This document shows, in pieces, positions 1 to 10,233 of a DNA stretch of 22,500 bases. This DNA is from Prorocentrum cordatum. Taxonomy: Eukaryota > Sar > Dinophyceae > Prorocentrales > Prorocentraceae. Location of the stretch: contig CAUYUJ010001695.1 in NCBI GenBank assembly GCA_963575745.1, positions 20,001 through 42,500 of the forward strand, given 5' to 3'. A program made the translations under genes and the position numbers. The first letter of the stretch is position 1. Each line of letters opens with the position of its first letter. Below the pieces are notes generated by a model. That model saw only the letters and a program-made list of their open reading frames with translations, was not told the origin of the DNA and did not search any database.

Positions 1-1189
1 TACGTCGCGACGGCGCTGAATCCCAAACAGTCTTTGCAAGTTCAGCTGCTAAACCGTAGGCTTGGGACCGTTCGCGATGGCCGGGCGCCTTTGGATACGT
101 GGACTAAAGAATTGATCCTCTTCCTAGGGCCAGTGACCGATTTACAACCGCCCATCCCCCCGGCCTCATCCGCGTCTTTGCTCGGCGCGCTGGCCCCAAG
201 AGTCGGCGCGGCAAATCTTCAGCGAGGCGAAAGCCGCCGACCAGGGTGGACACCCGCGGGTCTTCCAGCAAGGGCGGGGCTGCCGATTGCCCCCCGCTCG
301 GCTTGCATGGGCGCTTTATGGCATCTCGGCGGGACACCCCGCTACATGTCTTGTGTTTTTCACAGCCGGTGGAAGCCTTATGAACCGTATTGCTTGCAGC
401 GTAGCGGTAAAACACGCGTGTCCCACACAGTGTCGCCATGAGCGTTTGCCCCCATGTCTGGTGTGTGCGCCCTGCAGCCCGCGTTGCATGCTGGCGTGCT
501 TGCTGCGCGAGTGCGCGCGCGGTGTCCTCAACGCATTGTCTCAGCAGCCTTGCAGTCAGGGAGACCGTGCGCAGACGACCGAAGTGGTTGATCTGTGTTG
601 CCTTCGCTCTGGAGTTGTACTTGAGGCCTGCTTACCGGGTCCACCACGCATGTTGTTATCCTCTCTGCTCGCACTCATGCGGCCACCTCCACGTCCTGCC
701 AGGAACGAATGGTCTGTTGCATCCCTTGTCCCGTCTCGCCCCGTCCTCAGCCGCACAGCAGCCACGTCGCAAGCGGTGACGGCCGCACCTGCCGTGCCCC
801 CCGCGGGCGCGCCCGCCGCGCAAGGCGGGGCGTGTCCAGCCATGGAAGCCCGTGGGCCTGCTTGCCCGGCTAAACCACTGCGCGACTTGATCTTGCTCTG
901 GCTTGGCACGGAGAGCCGCGGCCTAGAACTGCCCGCGCTCGCCAAAGACTGCGATGCCCTGTTAGCAGCCTGCCCCTCCCTCCCGCATCCTCTCTTGCTC
1001 TGCTGCAGCGGGACTGCTGCTCCGCTTGCGACCCTGGTGTCCGCACTTTCGACGCTGCTGCGCCAGGAGGTCGCGCCCTCACTAGCGCGCGTGGGCTTGC
1101 ACCAGCAGCCCAGGCAAGTTGTCTCCCCGCACGCTGGGGGCATCCGCCTGGGGGGTGCCGTCCCGACGCACCCCGCCGAGGGGCCCGAG
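1..1189. other. Upstream stretch without a recognised gene
   Basis: This GC-rich stretch is open in several frames on both strands, as expected when stop codons are rare by composition. The plus frame that later carries the LINE endonuclease is open from 287, so part of 287-1189 could be the 5' region or a first-ORF remnant of that LINE. I see no zinc knuckle, coiled coil or other motif to support this. Nothing else is recognisable in 1-286. Confidence 0.4.
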
Positions 1190-1204
1190 TCTCGTGACTC
1201 CGTC

Positions 1205-1898
1205 CGCCTAGCGGTGCTCAACCCAGGCCGCCTAGGGTTCCTCGCCCTAGGCACTGATATGCTCTTGGAGTGGCGCCCCCACGCTGTCGCCCACGTTCTA
1301 ACTGGAAGTGGCGCCGACATTTGCGTGCTTCCCCGTGCGCGCCTGCCCCATGGAGCGGTTCTACCGGCGGGCTTTCCGTTCTCGTGGCTGGGCCTGAGGT
1401 CGGTTTCTTGGGGCGCGGTCGGGATCTTTGTGCGCACCGAGATTGTCTCGCTCCTGCGCCCTCTCCCTGACTTGTCCTCTGACCGCGCTCAGTGGTTGGC
1501 CCGTCCTTTGTTATCTGCGCGTGCTACCCCGCCCCGGGCGGTGATGTTACGACGTGGACGGCTATTGTTTCTTCCATTGCTGTGGCCCGCGCGCGCCACC
1601 CGGATGCGCGCGTCTTGATCTGCGGTGATGGTGACGCCCACCTCTCTTATGTATTGCAGCATCTTCCTGGCTGCGCTTGCCTCCACTGCCGCCGGTCGGC
1701 GCAAGACCGCACAATCGAAGCTATGATCACCGCCGCCGGCTTTGTGGCGTGCAACCCGCCAGTTGCCACGCATGACTCGGGCACGTGCATCGACCTGGTC
1801 CTCTCCGAGCGCCGCTGTCTCGTTCCTGTTACTGTCGCCCGTGCGAGTGGTGTAGACTCGGACCATCGGTTGGTCTCGTGTTCGTTCCCGTGCGTTTT
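1205..1898 (+). pseudogene. LINE apurinic-type endonuclease domain, frameshifted
   Basis: The domain belongs to the endonuclease/exonuclease/phosphatase family that nicks target DNA for LINE insertion. The first half reads in one frame with LAVLNPGRLG, then GAVGIFVRTE. The frame shifts near 1495, and the second half reads FVICACYPAPGG, VLICGDGDAHL, DSGTCIDLVLSE and SDHRLVSCSFP. These match the family's GDxN-like, SGTxIDLVL and SDH blocks. The usual Asn after the GD block appears as Asp (GDGD), and the catalytic His of SDH is present. The frameshift alone makes this copy non-functional. The family call is confident from motif order; the exact clade is not assigned. Confidence 0.85.
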
Positions 1899-2325
1899 CC
1901 GCCCCCACAGCTGTCAGGGCTGTGTCGCGTGGCGTGGCGCACAGATGGCCGGTGGGACGATGCGTTGCTCGCCGTGGCGCCTGTCCTGGCGTGCCCGGCT
2001 TGCGCGGTTGGCTCCCTCATTGCCTGTGATTGGCTGCGCCCTCCGTGGACAGGGGGGCGCCACTACGAAGCAGCGCCGTGCTTTATTGGACGCTGCCGCT
2101 TGGGCGCGCGACGTGATCTACGTGCTGGCTGGGTTTGCGGCGGGGGCAACTAAGGCGTCCGCGGCAGCCCCCGCGCGCCCGAGTAGGCCTCCGCTTGCCC
2201 CCGACGCGCATGAATCGCAAGCTGTTTTTACAAGGGCTGTTGCGCAAGCCGCGTGGGCCGAGCGCCACCTGGCGTTTCAGCGCTTCTCCGACCTCTGCAC
2301 CGTTTCACCTGGTTTGGCCGAGTAG

Positions 2326-3043
2326 TTCCTTTCGCAATTCTTTCGGTCGCGCAACCCCTGTGAAATTGCGCGGGCAGACCCGGTAGATGGGCACCCTCTC
2401 AATGTGGGAGAGATGCTCGAGACGTTGCAGGCGGACATGATGGACCGCGTGCGCAATGATTTCCCTTCCGACCCGAATGTGCAGCACGCCCAGACCTGCG
2501 CGGCTTCGGCAACGCAATCGGTTGGCGCTGGCCCCGTCTCTCCCGGCTGAGCCCTCTACTCGACCTCTGAGGTGGGTTCCGTCTTAGACAGCTTGAAGAC
2601 CACCTCCTCCGCGCTCCGCGGGCATTTCGCTTCCGTCCGGTCGGCGGTGCCCGAGGGCCGCTGGATCACCCGGGCCCTCGCGAACCTTCCCCGGCACTGT
2701 GCCATTACGAGCACCCTGTGGTCGCCTGCACAAGTCGGGTCCGCGCGTCGTCCGTCCCACGCTGTGCTTACGCCCTATTTATATCTCGGTGATCATGACG
2801 TCCGTCATGGATGGTCTGTGGACGTTGCGTAACGCCCCGCTGTTGCAGGCATACTGCGGGGTGGCCCAACAGGGCGGGGTGGGTGACCCCATCTCTCCTC
2901 TCCTCGCTCTCCTCCTTCATGCCCAACTCCGCTGCGCCCAGGGCCTGCCCACACATTGAGCGGCCACGGATCTTCAATGGGCGTTTGCTGTAGCCCCCCA
3001 CCCCGCCATGCTCCTGAATGCCTATGAAGCAGGACTCCGTGGC
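2326..3043 (+). pseudogene. LINE reverse transcriptase, N-terminal part to motif A
   Basis: Pieces in different frames read as the linker and fingers of the reverse transcriptase: FLSQFFRSRNPCEIARAD near 2326, then SLKTTSSALRGHFASVRS and VPEGRWITRALANL near 2590-2690, then KSGPRVVRPTLCLRPI and GVAQQGGVGDPISPLL up to 2956. A TGA at 2957-2959 interrupts the frame just before motif A. After it the same frame gives TDLQWAFAVA (2966-2995), where the family normally ends AFD; the catalytic Asp of the leading DL pair is retained. The frame then reads LLNAYEAGLRG up to 3043. This region is the palm entry of the polymerase and is inactive in this copy. Confidence 0.8.
3036..3043 (+). repeat. Target-site duplication, left copy
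   Basis: TCCGTGGC lies immediately before the left inverted terminus. The identical 8-mer lies immediately after the right terminus at 17269-17276. In the LINE frame it is part of the codons for Leu-Arg-Gly. An 8-bp duplication is usual for hAT and some other DNA transposon superfamilies. It does not match the weak nTnnnnAn preference often seen for hAT. Confidence 0.9.
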
Positions 3044-3055
3044 TTCGTTTGCACG
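3044..3055 (+). repeat. Left terminal inverted repeat
   Basis: TTCGTTTGCACG is the exact reverse complement of 17257-17268. The similarity stops after 12 bp on this side. It marks the left end of the transposon, distal to the transposase promoter. Confidence 0.9.
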
Positions 3056-3098
3056 ACCCCCCTCGGGCTATTCAGATGCCCCAGACCCAGGGCGAGCT

Positions 3099-3124
3099 GT
3101 CTACAGAAAAACATAAGTGTAGAC
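3099..3124. repeat. Subterminal hairpin with TCTACA/TGTAGA arms
   Basis: GTCTACA (3099-3105) and TGTAGAC (3118-3124) form a perfect 7-bp stem with a 12-nt loop, 44 bp inside the left inverted repeat. The same arm motif is the core of the palindromic array at 10047-10233. It may be a transposase-binding site; that is inference. Confidence 0.5.
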
Positions 3125-3805
3125 TTCTGTTCCTGAATACGTCAAATTTAACGAATTGAAAGGAACAATGTGGGAGTAAAGAACGCTAGCTCTGAATATG
3201 CGAGGCCAATCTAACTGGCAAAGGGGGCGCAGACGCAAACGTCGGCTTTCGCCGTGCTCGTCGCCTCGGCACCTCCCCGCCAGAGCATCCGTGCCTAACC
3301 GCTGTGGCCGCGACGATCCATGCGCGGCACATTTGGCGACTCGGTTACACAGTGGTGCTTGTTTCCGAATCCCACGTCGGGCCCCCTGTCGATCCTGATG
3401 ATTGTCGGTCCGCGCCGCAGGGCCACACTAAGCGATGGCCACTGTTTTCAAGGCGTGGAATGCGATTGCGCAACACAAAACATAATCCTACTCCGCCTCC
3501 TCATACCCTACCCCCCAAACAATCCTCGCCCGTTTCTTGCCCATCATCCTCGCTCATAACCCTGGTCAACCTACTCCTAGTCATTATATGCCTCCACCGC
3601 GTCGTCCTCCTCTTCTCCTCCCCCCCCCTGCGCCCTTCCCCTCCCTGCCTTGTTCCCCCCTTCTCTGTCTGCGTCCATCACAATCCATGGCGCCCCTCCG
3701 CGTTGAAACCTTGTCGGGGCCTTGTCGGGGGCATGGCGCTGCAATTTCGGAGCTTGGGGCACGCACCGCTGCCAATAAGTTATCGCCCAAGTTTCAGGGG
3801 CCACT

Positions 3806-3897
3806 CGGAACCCAAGAGGAGGGTGGGAGGGGGGCAAGCTCAGGAGGTGCCATACCAAACCGCGAGTTTGATATGGTTCATCTTGGGTTCTCTTGGG
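3806..3897. repeat. Imperfect inverted repeat with a strong inner hairpin
   Basis: The inner hairpin pairs CCATACCAAAC (3850-3860) with GTTTGATATGG (3866-3876): 10 of 11 positions pair around a 5-base loop. Outside it, AACCCAAGAG near 3810 is mirrored by CTTGGGTTCT near 3883, so the whole block can fold as a longer interrupted stem. It could be a small foldback or MITE-type insertion. No target duplication is evident. Confidence 0.5.
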
Positions 3898-4881
3898 GGG
3901 CCCGTGCCGCTCTCCTCGGGACCCCGTCTGATACCGCCACAAAAACGAAGCGACTTAGATAGGGCCACCAAGGGCCCCCAATAAGTCTCCAGGAGAGACC
4001 CCAGTGGGCTCCCAGAGGCCGCCAACAGTAACATATAAACCTCGGGCTTAGCACAACACCGCCTGAGCCCATCTTGGAAAACTCGCGCCCCCCCCCCCAG
4101 GACCCCCGTGGAGTTACCCACGCGAATTACGAATTGCCAGGCACATCGCCAACCAACTCCCACGTGGCCGCCAAACAAGGAACCCAAGAAGGCCGTCAAA
4201 CGAGCCCGTCGGTTTTATGTGTGGGCGGTGGCTTGCTATATCACATGCAAGGTTGCTTTGGGCCGTCACAAAAGTTGGGCGGGTGTCCGTGAAAACGCGC
4301 GAATGGCCACGCGGGAATGGGGCACCATCCCCCATCCCCCCCGTGAGTTTCACAAGTTTTCGTTGATGACCATTGGGGGCATCTGAACGGTCACAGGACG
4401 GGTAGCGACATGCGCTCTCCTGTTACCTTGACAGGCGTTCGGTTGGCCACAGTGAGAGCACGTGGAGGCCACATAACATGGGTTGATGAGTTCCCCCCTT
4501 GCGTGTTCAGCACACGCGCTCGTTGAGCATCGGTGGGTCCTTCGAACAGTCCACAACATGTCATTCACTGAAGCGTATGGCTACTACGACCTATTACCAA
4601 CGAAACGTGCAACGCCGAGCTCCCCTTGTTACCTAGTAGCCAAGGGGGATCGGTGATGGCCTTTGGGGGGGGGCGCGGGGTCACGGGGCGATGTCCTGAG
4701 GGGAGGGGCTTGGGGGAAACGTCCTCAACCTCTCTCTTTTCACATCCTATTGGTCATTCTCCGCGTGCCGTATCTCTCCGAATCCTCACCCCCTCCCCCC
4801 CTCCTCAACCGTCAACCCCCCCTCGTGTCCCGCCCGCGCTCCCGTGCCCTTGCCGCCCCTGCCCCATCCACTTCCTCCACC

Positions 4882-4978
4882 GACGGCGACGACCACCGAC
4901 GACGGCGGCGGCAACGCGGCAGCGACGACGACGGCGGCGACGGCCCGTCGCGGCCGCGGCGACGGCGGCGACGACAAT
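4882..4978. repeat. CGA/CGG triplet-type repeat
   Basis: About 97 bp consist almost entirely of CGA, CGG and ACG-type triplets, including GACGACGACGGCGGCGACGG. It is a simple-sequence tract. Open frames across it are low-complexity and are not taken as genes. Confidence 0.8.
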
Positions 4979-5607
4979 GACGCCAAAGGTTGCATCAACT
5001 AGAGGCCGTCGTTACCGATTGTCTTGAAGTCATCCTTCCGCCTCTTCTTGCCCATCTTTGCTCCCTCCCCCGTGCCCCCTCGTACATCGCCTCCCCGTCG
5101 CTCTACTCCTTTTTCGTTTTTTCTCGTAATGTTTTTTGCTGTTTCTTATGTTCTGTTTCCCCCAGCCCTCCCCCTCCAGTTCGCTCGCCCCCACCCCTGT
5201 GCTCGATGTACTGGCCAGCACCTTCATATCAAGCCACCCCCTACCTCGCGCCACAGTCGCGAGAACACGCGCGCAGACGTGCGAAGGATACGCTCGATCA
5301 GATGTGACTTCACACGCACGCTCGAGCAGCAAGCGCAAAGCCGACACAGTGAGAGTTCAGAGATATGTAAGGCAACCAATACACACATAGTATCATGGCA
5401 TTTTCAATTCTATTTTGCAAGTGGGTTCCTCCCCAGCTGGGCTCAGACGCCAGCTCTCAAACGCACGTGGAACCGCACTGCACCCCGAGCGACTCTACAA
5501 ACAGAGCCTGCGCAAATCTTGATATTCTAACTCTGGTCGGCGTGGGCGTGCATGCGTGCGTTGCGTGCTGCGGTCTGTGCAACACTGCGAGTGACCGTCA
5601 ACCGCAC

Positions 5608-8600
5608 CTACCTTGCGCCACTGACGATGGCCTCCAGCTCGTTGACCAGCGACTTCGCCAAGTCACCCTTCTTGGAACCCAGGATGAACTGAGCGTCGTC
5701 CTGGCGCTGCTTGCTTTTCTTATCGTACACCAGCCCCAGCGCAGCGATGGTCGTCACCGCCTTGCGCGCGGAGGTCCAAATACTCTCGATCGTGTCGACG
5801 CTGTCCTTGATCTGCTGGTCCTCGGTGATCGGAGGGCTGAGGCACCAGTTCTTGTGGAGGTAGCCGAACTTGTCCAGCATCGTGTACACGCTCAACACCT
5901 TGTTGTTCAAGAGATCGCGGTTCACGAACTTCACGAGCTGCGACTTGGCGGCCGCGGCGTTGATGCGGTGCTCGAATACGATGTGCGACGTCGGGGGCGT
6001 CACCTCCTGCAGCTCCATGGCCTCCGAGTTGACCACCTCCAGGTACTTCATGAACACGTCTCTGATCACCTTCTCCGTCGTGTGGGTGGACTGGCCCAGG
6101 AAGTTGGTAAGGGTCGAGAGGCCAGGCCAGCATAATTGTTTGATCTCCTCACTCGCGTCAGCCAACCTCTCCGCATGCTCAATGCCTTCCGTAATTGCAT
6201 CGCGCAATGCCATGATTGCAGCGCTTACATCTGGCTTGATGTCGCCGTCCTTAGCAACGCTGTCGGAACGGCCGCCTGCGTCGGCAGACTTCAGGAAACG
6301 GTCGCCAAGCCGACCGAAGCACGCTGCGATCTTGTGGCAGTCCGACCACAGCATCGAGAGACTAGAGAAGACGTCCAGCGGGAGCACCGCCGAGACCAGG
6401 TCGCCAGCGCCACTGGGTACCTTGATCTCTATCTGGTTGTCCTCGTTAACGCACACGCCAGCCAGCCGAAGCACGGCGCCGCGCATGTCATCGCACGGCC
6501 ATGCACCCATAGGTTGCGACAGAATCTTCCCCATGGCAGGTTGCACGTTGTCGAAGAACGCCTTGGTGTAGAAGTTGTCGTACGCGAGCGGCTCGCTCAG
6601 GCTGCCTTTACCAAGCTTGTCAAACTCGATGTTATGCAGTGAGACCGACGTGATGAACCTATCCACCGCGATGTCCCAGGATGCCACCACCAAGCCGCTC
6701 GCGTAGGTCACGAGATCGCCGCTCAGCACGTTGGACACGAACTTTGTTACAAGAGCGGGCGACACGCGCAGCTTGGTGCCGCTTTCCCCTGCAACTCCAG
6801 CGATGCCGTCGATGCAGAAGTCGCCCTCATCCCTGAAATAAATGAACGATTCGAGGGAAGTGCCCACAACCTGCTTGGACAAGGATATGAGTGCCACTGC
6901 CTTGGCGAGGACTGAGGAGCTCTCGTGTTCACCGCTGGCAACGGCCCCCCACTCGTTCACGGCATCGATCGGCGTCGAGGTCCTGCCGAAACCAGCGATG
7001 CATTTGATGAGGGACACCAGGTTCGCACGGGTCGTGATGTTCTCGCTGATGCGCTGGACCACTTTCGATAGGTCTACCAACGACGGCTCCGCAGCCCTCA
7101 TCGAGTCCGAGAACTGGCCAACGATTCGCAGCACGTGCTCGACATTCACCCCGAAGCAGGTCTCGTCCCACACGGTCTCGAGGAAGGATCGCGCACCGAC
7201 GGACCAAGCTGAGGCGTTGACGCCACTGGCCGCGCCGTCGTTGGGCTCAACTGCCAATGCGCTGGAGCTGCCCAGCGTGCTACCGTAGAAGGACACCATG
7301 CGGACCGAGAAGACCAAATCGTACAAGGACAGGTGGTGCACCAGCTTGACCATCCACCTGCCAATCTCGGGGGACTGCTCCTCCAGCCGACGACGCTCCC
7401 ACAACTTGATGGCCTCCTGCGCGTGCTCGACGCTGTCGCCGAGGCTGCTGAAGCAGGAACCCGTTTTCATCAAGTCAACCCGTAGCACCGTGGTGAGGAT
7501 GCCGCCCTCAGGCTCCTCGGTCTGCACGAGGCTCGGCAACTCTTTGCTATCGTCCTGGACAATGGCCATGGCGCGCTGGAGCTTCTGGTCGCCCAGGTGG
7601 TCCTTGGCGGTGACCGCCAAGATCGCACTCGCCTCTGCCAAGACGTGGGATCCAAGGGTCGAGAAATGCATCTGGTTCTTGAGAAGGACCATGCTCTTGG
7701 AACTCTCGACGCAGTCGATCGCATCGGAGACGCTCTTGGCTGACACCTTCTCTGGCTCCACCGCTGCGGTCAGGAGCGCCTGGCAGTGTCTGAGTTTGTC
7801 GATCGCGTCGCTGAGGAACGACATGAAGGCGGGGTGGAGAATATCAATCGTCATCGACACGCGCTCCAAGATCTGCCCAACGGTCTCGCGAAGTTGACCA
7901 TCGTCGCACCTGGCCCGCTCGAGGGTCTCGGCGAACGCCCTCACCAACATATTCAGCATCCACTCGTTGAACGAGAAGTCCTTGCGCACCGTGGACAAGG
8001 CCGCGAAGGTCGCCTTCAGCCCGTAGTCGACCGTTGCTTGCAAGGCTGCGTCCACTGTCTTCGCTTGCCTGTTGAGGTTGTCGAAAAACACGGTAGCGTG
8101 CCAGAGAATCTTGAATGTCGGATAGAGGCCAGGCCCGATGCCAATATCTCTGAAGAACTCAACGGCCTTGTACATGGAGTCGTATAGTGTAACCAATTTG
8201 CCGTGCTTCCTGCTCGTCTTGATGAAGTCCTTGTGCATCTTGACAAACGTCTTCACGGCCGTGAGACCAGCCGCCCAATGCTCAGAGAGTTCTGATCCGT
8301 CTTTGTCCCCGATGCTGGCGGCCTCGTTCCTGGCCAAGCTCAGCGAAGTAATGTGCTTCGTGAATGCAGATTCCTTGACGTCCTCCCACGTCTCAGTCTG
8401 GAACTTCGCGACAACGGCCTGCGCCGCACAAACGAGGCCGTCGACCTTGGTCTGCATCTTCGCGCGGGGAGGCCGCTCGGGCTCCTGACCCCTGGGTGTC
8501 AGCAAGGGCGCCAAGGCCAAAGCGTCGGGCGTCGTCCTCGAAACGCCCTCGTGGCCCCCGAAGTAGCAGTTCATCATCTCCAAATCCTCCTCTGAGCAAG

Positions 8601-9759
8601 CAAGTGTCGACCTCGACGCCATCACCTCCGTCTCCGAGGCGTCCCCAGAGGGGCGCTTGATCTCCAAGGTGCCAGGGCATGCAGGTGCAAACACGCCGAG
8701 CTGGGGAGAGGAGCCATGGAAGATCGTGACGAGACTCGCAGGGTCGAGCCTCCCGTTCCTTGCGGCAGCCTTCGCCACAGCGTCCTTCAAGGAGATCACG
8801 ACGAACGGTGTCAACGGGACCCCGATCAGATTGCTAACGAAGTTTAGTACCCTCACTCTGTCTTTGACCATTCCAGCTGTGATCTTATCATACTTCTCGA
8901 ACTTGAGGGAGAGGTACGCGAGCGAGCTCTTCTCCCATGAGTCCCTGTGCCGAGTCATCCAATCACCGAAGACTGGTAAAGTGTACTCCTCACGGTATAC
9001 TGTCCTCCAGCACGTGTGGCAATCTTTGCACCAAGCCCCTCTGCCCGCAGGCAGACCCCAAGGAACTGGTTCAGCTGGATTGAAGTAGCAACGGCTAACG
9101 CCGAAGACCCGCTTGCAGCCCAAGCACGGATCCTTTTCCTTGCAGGCCGATGCCGAGCCTCCGCAAGATAGGTCACTCACCATTGACTTGGCGTCGCCGT
9201 CCACGTCATCCTTCACGTCGGAGATGCGGTCCTTCATGGGCGTGCTGAAGTTGCCCGACGACGCCGCGGGGCTAGCCGCCACTCCTCCAGGTTGGCGACG
9301 GCGTTTCGCCGCGAGCCAGTGTCCTGACGAGTCCTGTTGGATGCAGTTACTAGCAACAAAAAACTCCTCTCCTCTCAGACTCCTCTCCCACCCCAATTTC
9401 TTTTCACCCCCATCCCTCCCTCCACGAACCCCCCATTGTCGCCCCCCCATCGCGCCTCGCTCCACGCGGGTGGAAGGGGGCCGTGGGGCAGTGGGCAAGG
9501 ACTAAATGAGCTACCGAAATCCAAATAAGGGCGACAGGGACCCTCGCCTTCCTCTTCCTCCTCGTCGTCTTGCTCCTCCTCCAGACCCATCCCTCACGAC
9601 GCGTTTCACCGTGCCTCTCCTCATGACAATCCTTTCCTCCTCCTCCTCAGCCGATGGGGTCATGGAACCTCCCCTTAGGTCCTCCACGGACTCCCTCTTG
9701 CACGGAGTCTGCACCGCCGAGGACGAGACGGCAGCATCGAGCTCTCTCATGGCCTCCAT
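5608..9759 (-). CDS. Large Cys-cluster protein of unknown function, transposon gene
   Basis: Predicted as two exons: 9759-9598 (54 codons from ATG) and 9333-5608, about 1295 residues. I do not recognise a named family. Residues 124-162 hold a zinc-binding-like cluster, C-x2-C-x8-C-x19-C-x2-C-x2-C, including WCKDCHTCWRTVYREEY. The remainder is long, mainly helical-looking and without membrane segments, for example LSLKFEKYDKITAGMVKDRV and WCLSPPITEDQQIKDSVD. It lies downstream of the transposase gene on the same strand of the same element, so it may be an accessory protein or captured cargo. The TAG stop overlaps a good donor sequence (AAG/GTAGGT), so a short further exon is possible. A DinoSL-like sequence is 61 bp upstream of the ATG. 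Coding status is supported by a long uninterrupted frame with diverse residues and a phase-matched intron. From memory, related Cys-cluster proteins are multicopy in dinoflagellates. Confidence 0.75.
9334..9597 (-). other. Intron of the Cys-cluster gene (GT-AG, 264 nt)
   Basis: The donor is GTC/GTGAGG and the acceptor is a T-rich run ending CATCCAACAG/GAC. Both are phase 0, and joining gives GTVKRV followed by DSSGHWLAAKRRR. The main frame is technically open to 9498 through the intron, but that extension is G-rich and low-complexity. An alternative start would be the first internal Met of exon 2 at 9237. Confidence 0.6.
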
Positions 9760-9819
9760 GCTTCGGCGGAGCAGGCCGAGACACGAGGGGCCGAAGTTAT
9801 CTCTGCCAACCAAACAAGA

Positions 9820-9841
9820 CTGGAGCCAAAAATGGCCTACA
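9820..9841 (-). other. Degraded DinoSL-like sequence
   Basis: Read on the minus strand this is TGTAGGCCATTTTTGGCTCC then AG. Against the DinoSL it has one extra G, one extra T, an A-to-C change near the end and a changed first base. It lies on the correct strand, 61 bp before the first ATG of the Cys-cluster gene. Position makes it credible; similarity alone would not. Confidence 0.4.
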
Positions 9842-10046
9842 AGTGCGAGGCAGCAGAAGAAGCATTGCGCATTGGGGGCAGGGGGCACGCACCAGCAAGC
9901 AGTAAATGCACAACCGTGTGGACGGCCAAAAATCTCCACCCGGCACTACTCTGGGCGGCCAGCCAATAATCTCCCCCTGGAACCATTGGGCACGTAAGCG
10001 TGGCCGCGTAGGCCACGCGTCCACACCACAGGCCTTCGCAGCCGAC

Positions 10047-10233
10047 GAAATCTACACATCGCCCACCCCCCTTCTACAGATCAGACACTAATGTGTGCAA
10101 CCACCACCCACTGCACTTCTACACTTACACAGACAATGTGTAGAAGCGACACACGACACTTCTACACATCGACAGACAATCTGTAGACGTGGGAGAAATC
10201 GACTTCTACTGTTCAGACGTAAATCTGTAGAGG
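10047..10233. repeat. Array of about 44-bp palindromic repeats
   Basis: Units begin with CTTCTAC at 10071, 10116, 10159 and 10203 (steps of 45, 43 and 44 bp); a partial unit with TCTACACATCG precedes them at 10051. Each of the last three can fold into a hairpin. The clearest is CTTCTACAC (10116-10124) with GTGTAGAAG (10138-10146), a perfect 9-bp stem around ACACAGACAA-type loop sequence. Units 3 and 4 have TCTACA/TGTAGA and TCTAC/GTAGA stems. The spacing is regular but the units are themselves palindromic and diverged, so this is not a CRISPR array. It lies in the presumed control region of the Cys-cluster gene, inside the transposon. Confidence 0.75.

Larger units (their letters stand above)
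1190..3043 (+). mobile_element. LINE (non-LTR retrotransposon), 5' piece
   Basis: This is the endonuclease plus the front of the reverse transcriptase of a decayed LINE. The order is endonuclease (about 1205-1898), linker (about 1900-2560), reverse transcriptase fingers (about 2580-2956) and motif A (2966-2992). Translation has to change frame several times, for example near 1495 and near 1905, and crosses stop codons, so the copy is dead. It ends abruptly at 3043, where the 14.2-kb insertion begins. Its reading continues in the same frame at 17277. The 5' limit is uncertain. Confidence 0.85.
3125..5607. other. Left non-coding arm of the transposon
   Basis: I see no credible gene in this stretch. 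The first 100 bases look relatively AT-rich. The rest has pyrimidine-rich runs (3480-3680, 4740-4870), an 11-base C run at 4088-4098, an imperfect inverted repeat at about 3806-3897 and a triplet-type repeat at 4882-4978. The part nearest 5607 is the 3' flank of the Cys-cluster gene. Confidence 0.5.

Noticed and set aside
287-1618. Long plus-strand open frame as one intact protein
   Set aside because: Only its last third is recognisable (first half of the LINE endonuclease), and the domain continues in another frame. The open length elsewhere is compositional.
2870-2920. GVAQQGGVGDPISPLL as reverse transcriptase motif B
   Set aside because: It lies before motif A (TDLQWAFA), so it is part of the fingers region. 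The true motif B is GGSTAQGHSFSAGVFN in the 3' piece.
1-3043. Two independent LINE insertions instead of one split element
   Set aside because: The two pieces share orientation, do not overlap in domain content, and join in frame at the exact target-duplication boundary.
4560-4590. Another DinoSL relic (minus strand, near ATGGCTAC)
   Set aside because: Only about nine bases match in a row, and no gene start lies downstream on that strand.
5395-6135. Plus-strand open frames over the Cys-cluster gene
   Set aside because: They are antisense shadows of a clear 3.7-kb minus-strand coding exon.
10047-10233. CRISPR array
   Set aside because: The units are palindromic and diverged, there is no constant repeat with unique spacers, no cas gene is present, and the genome is eukaryotic.
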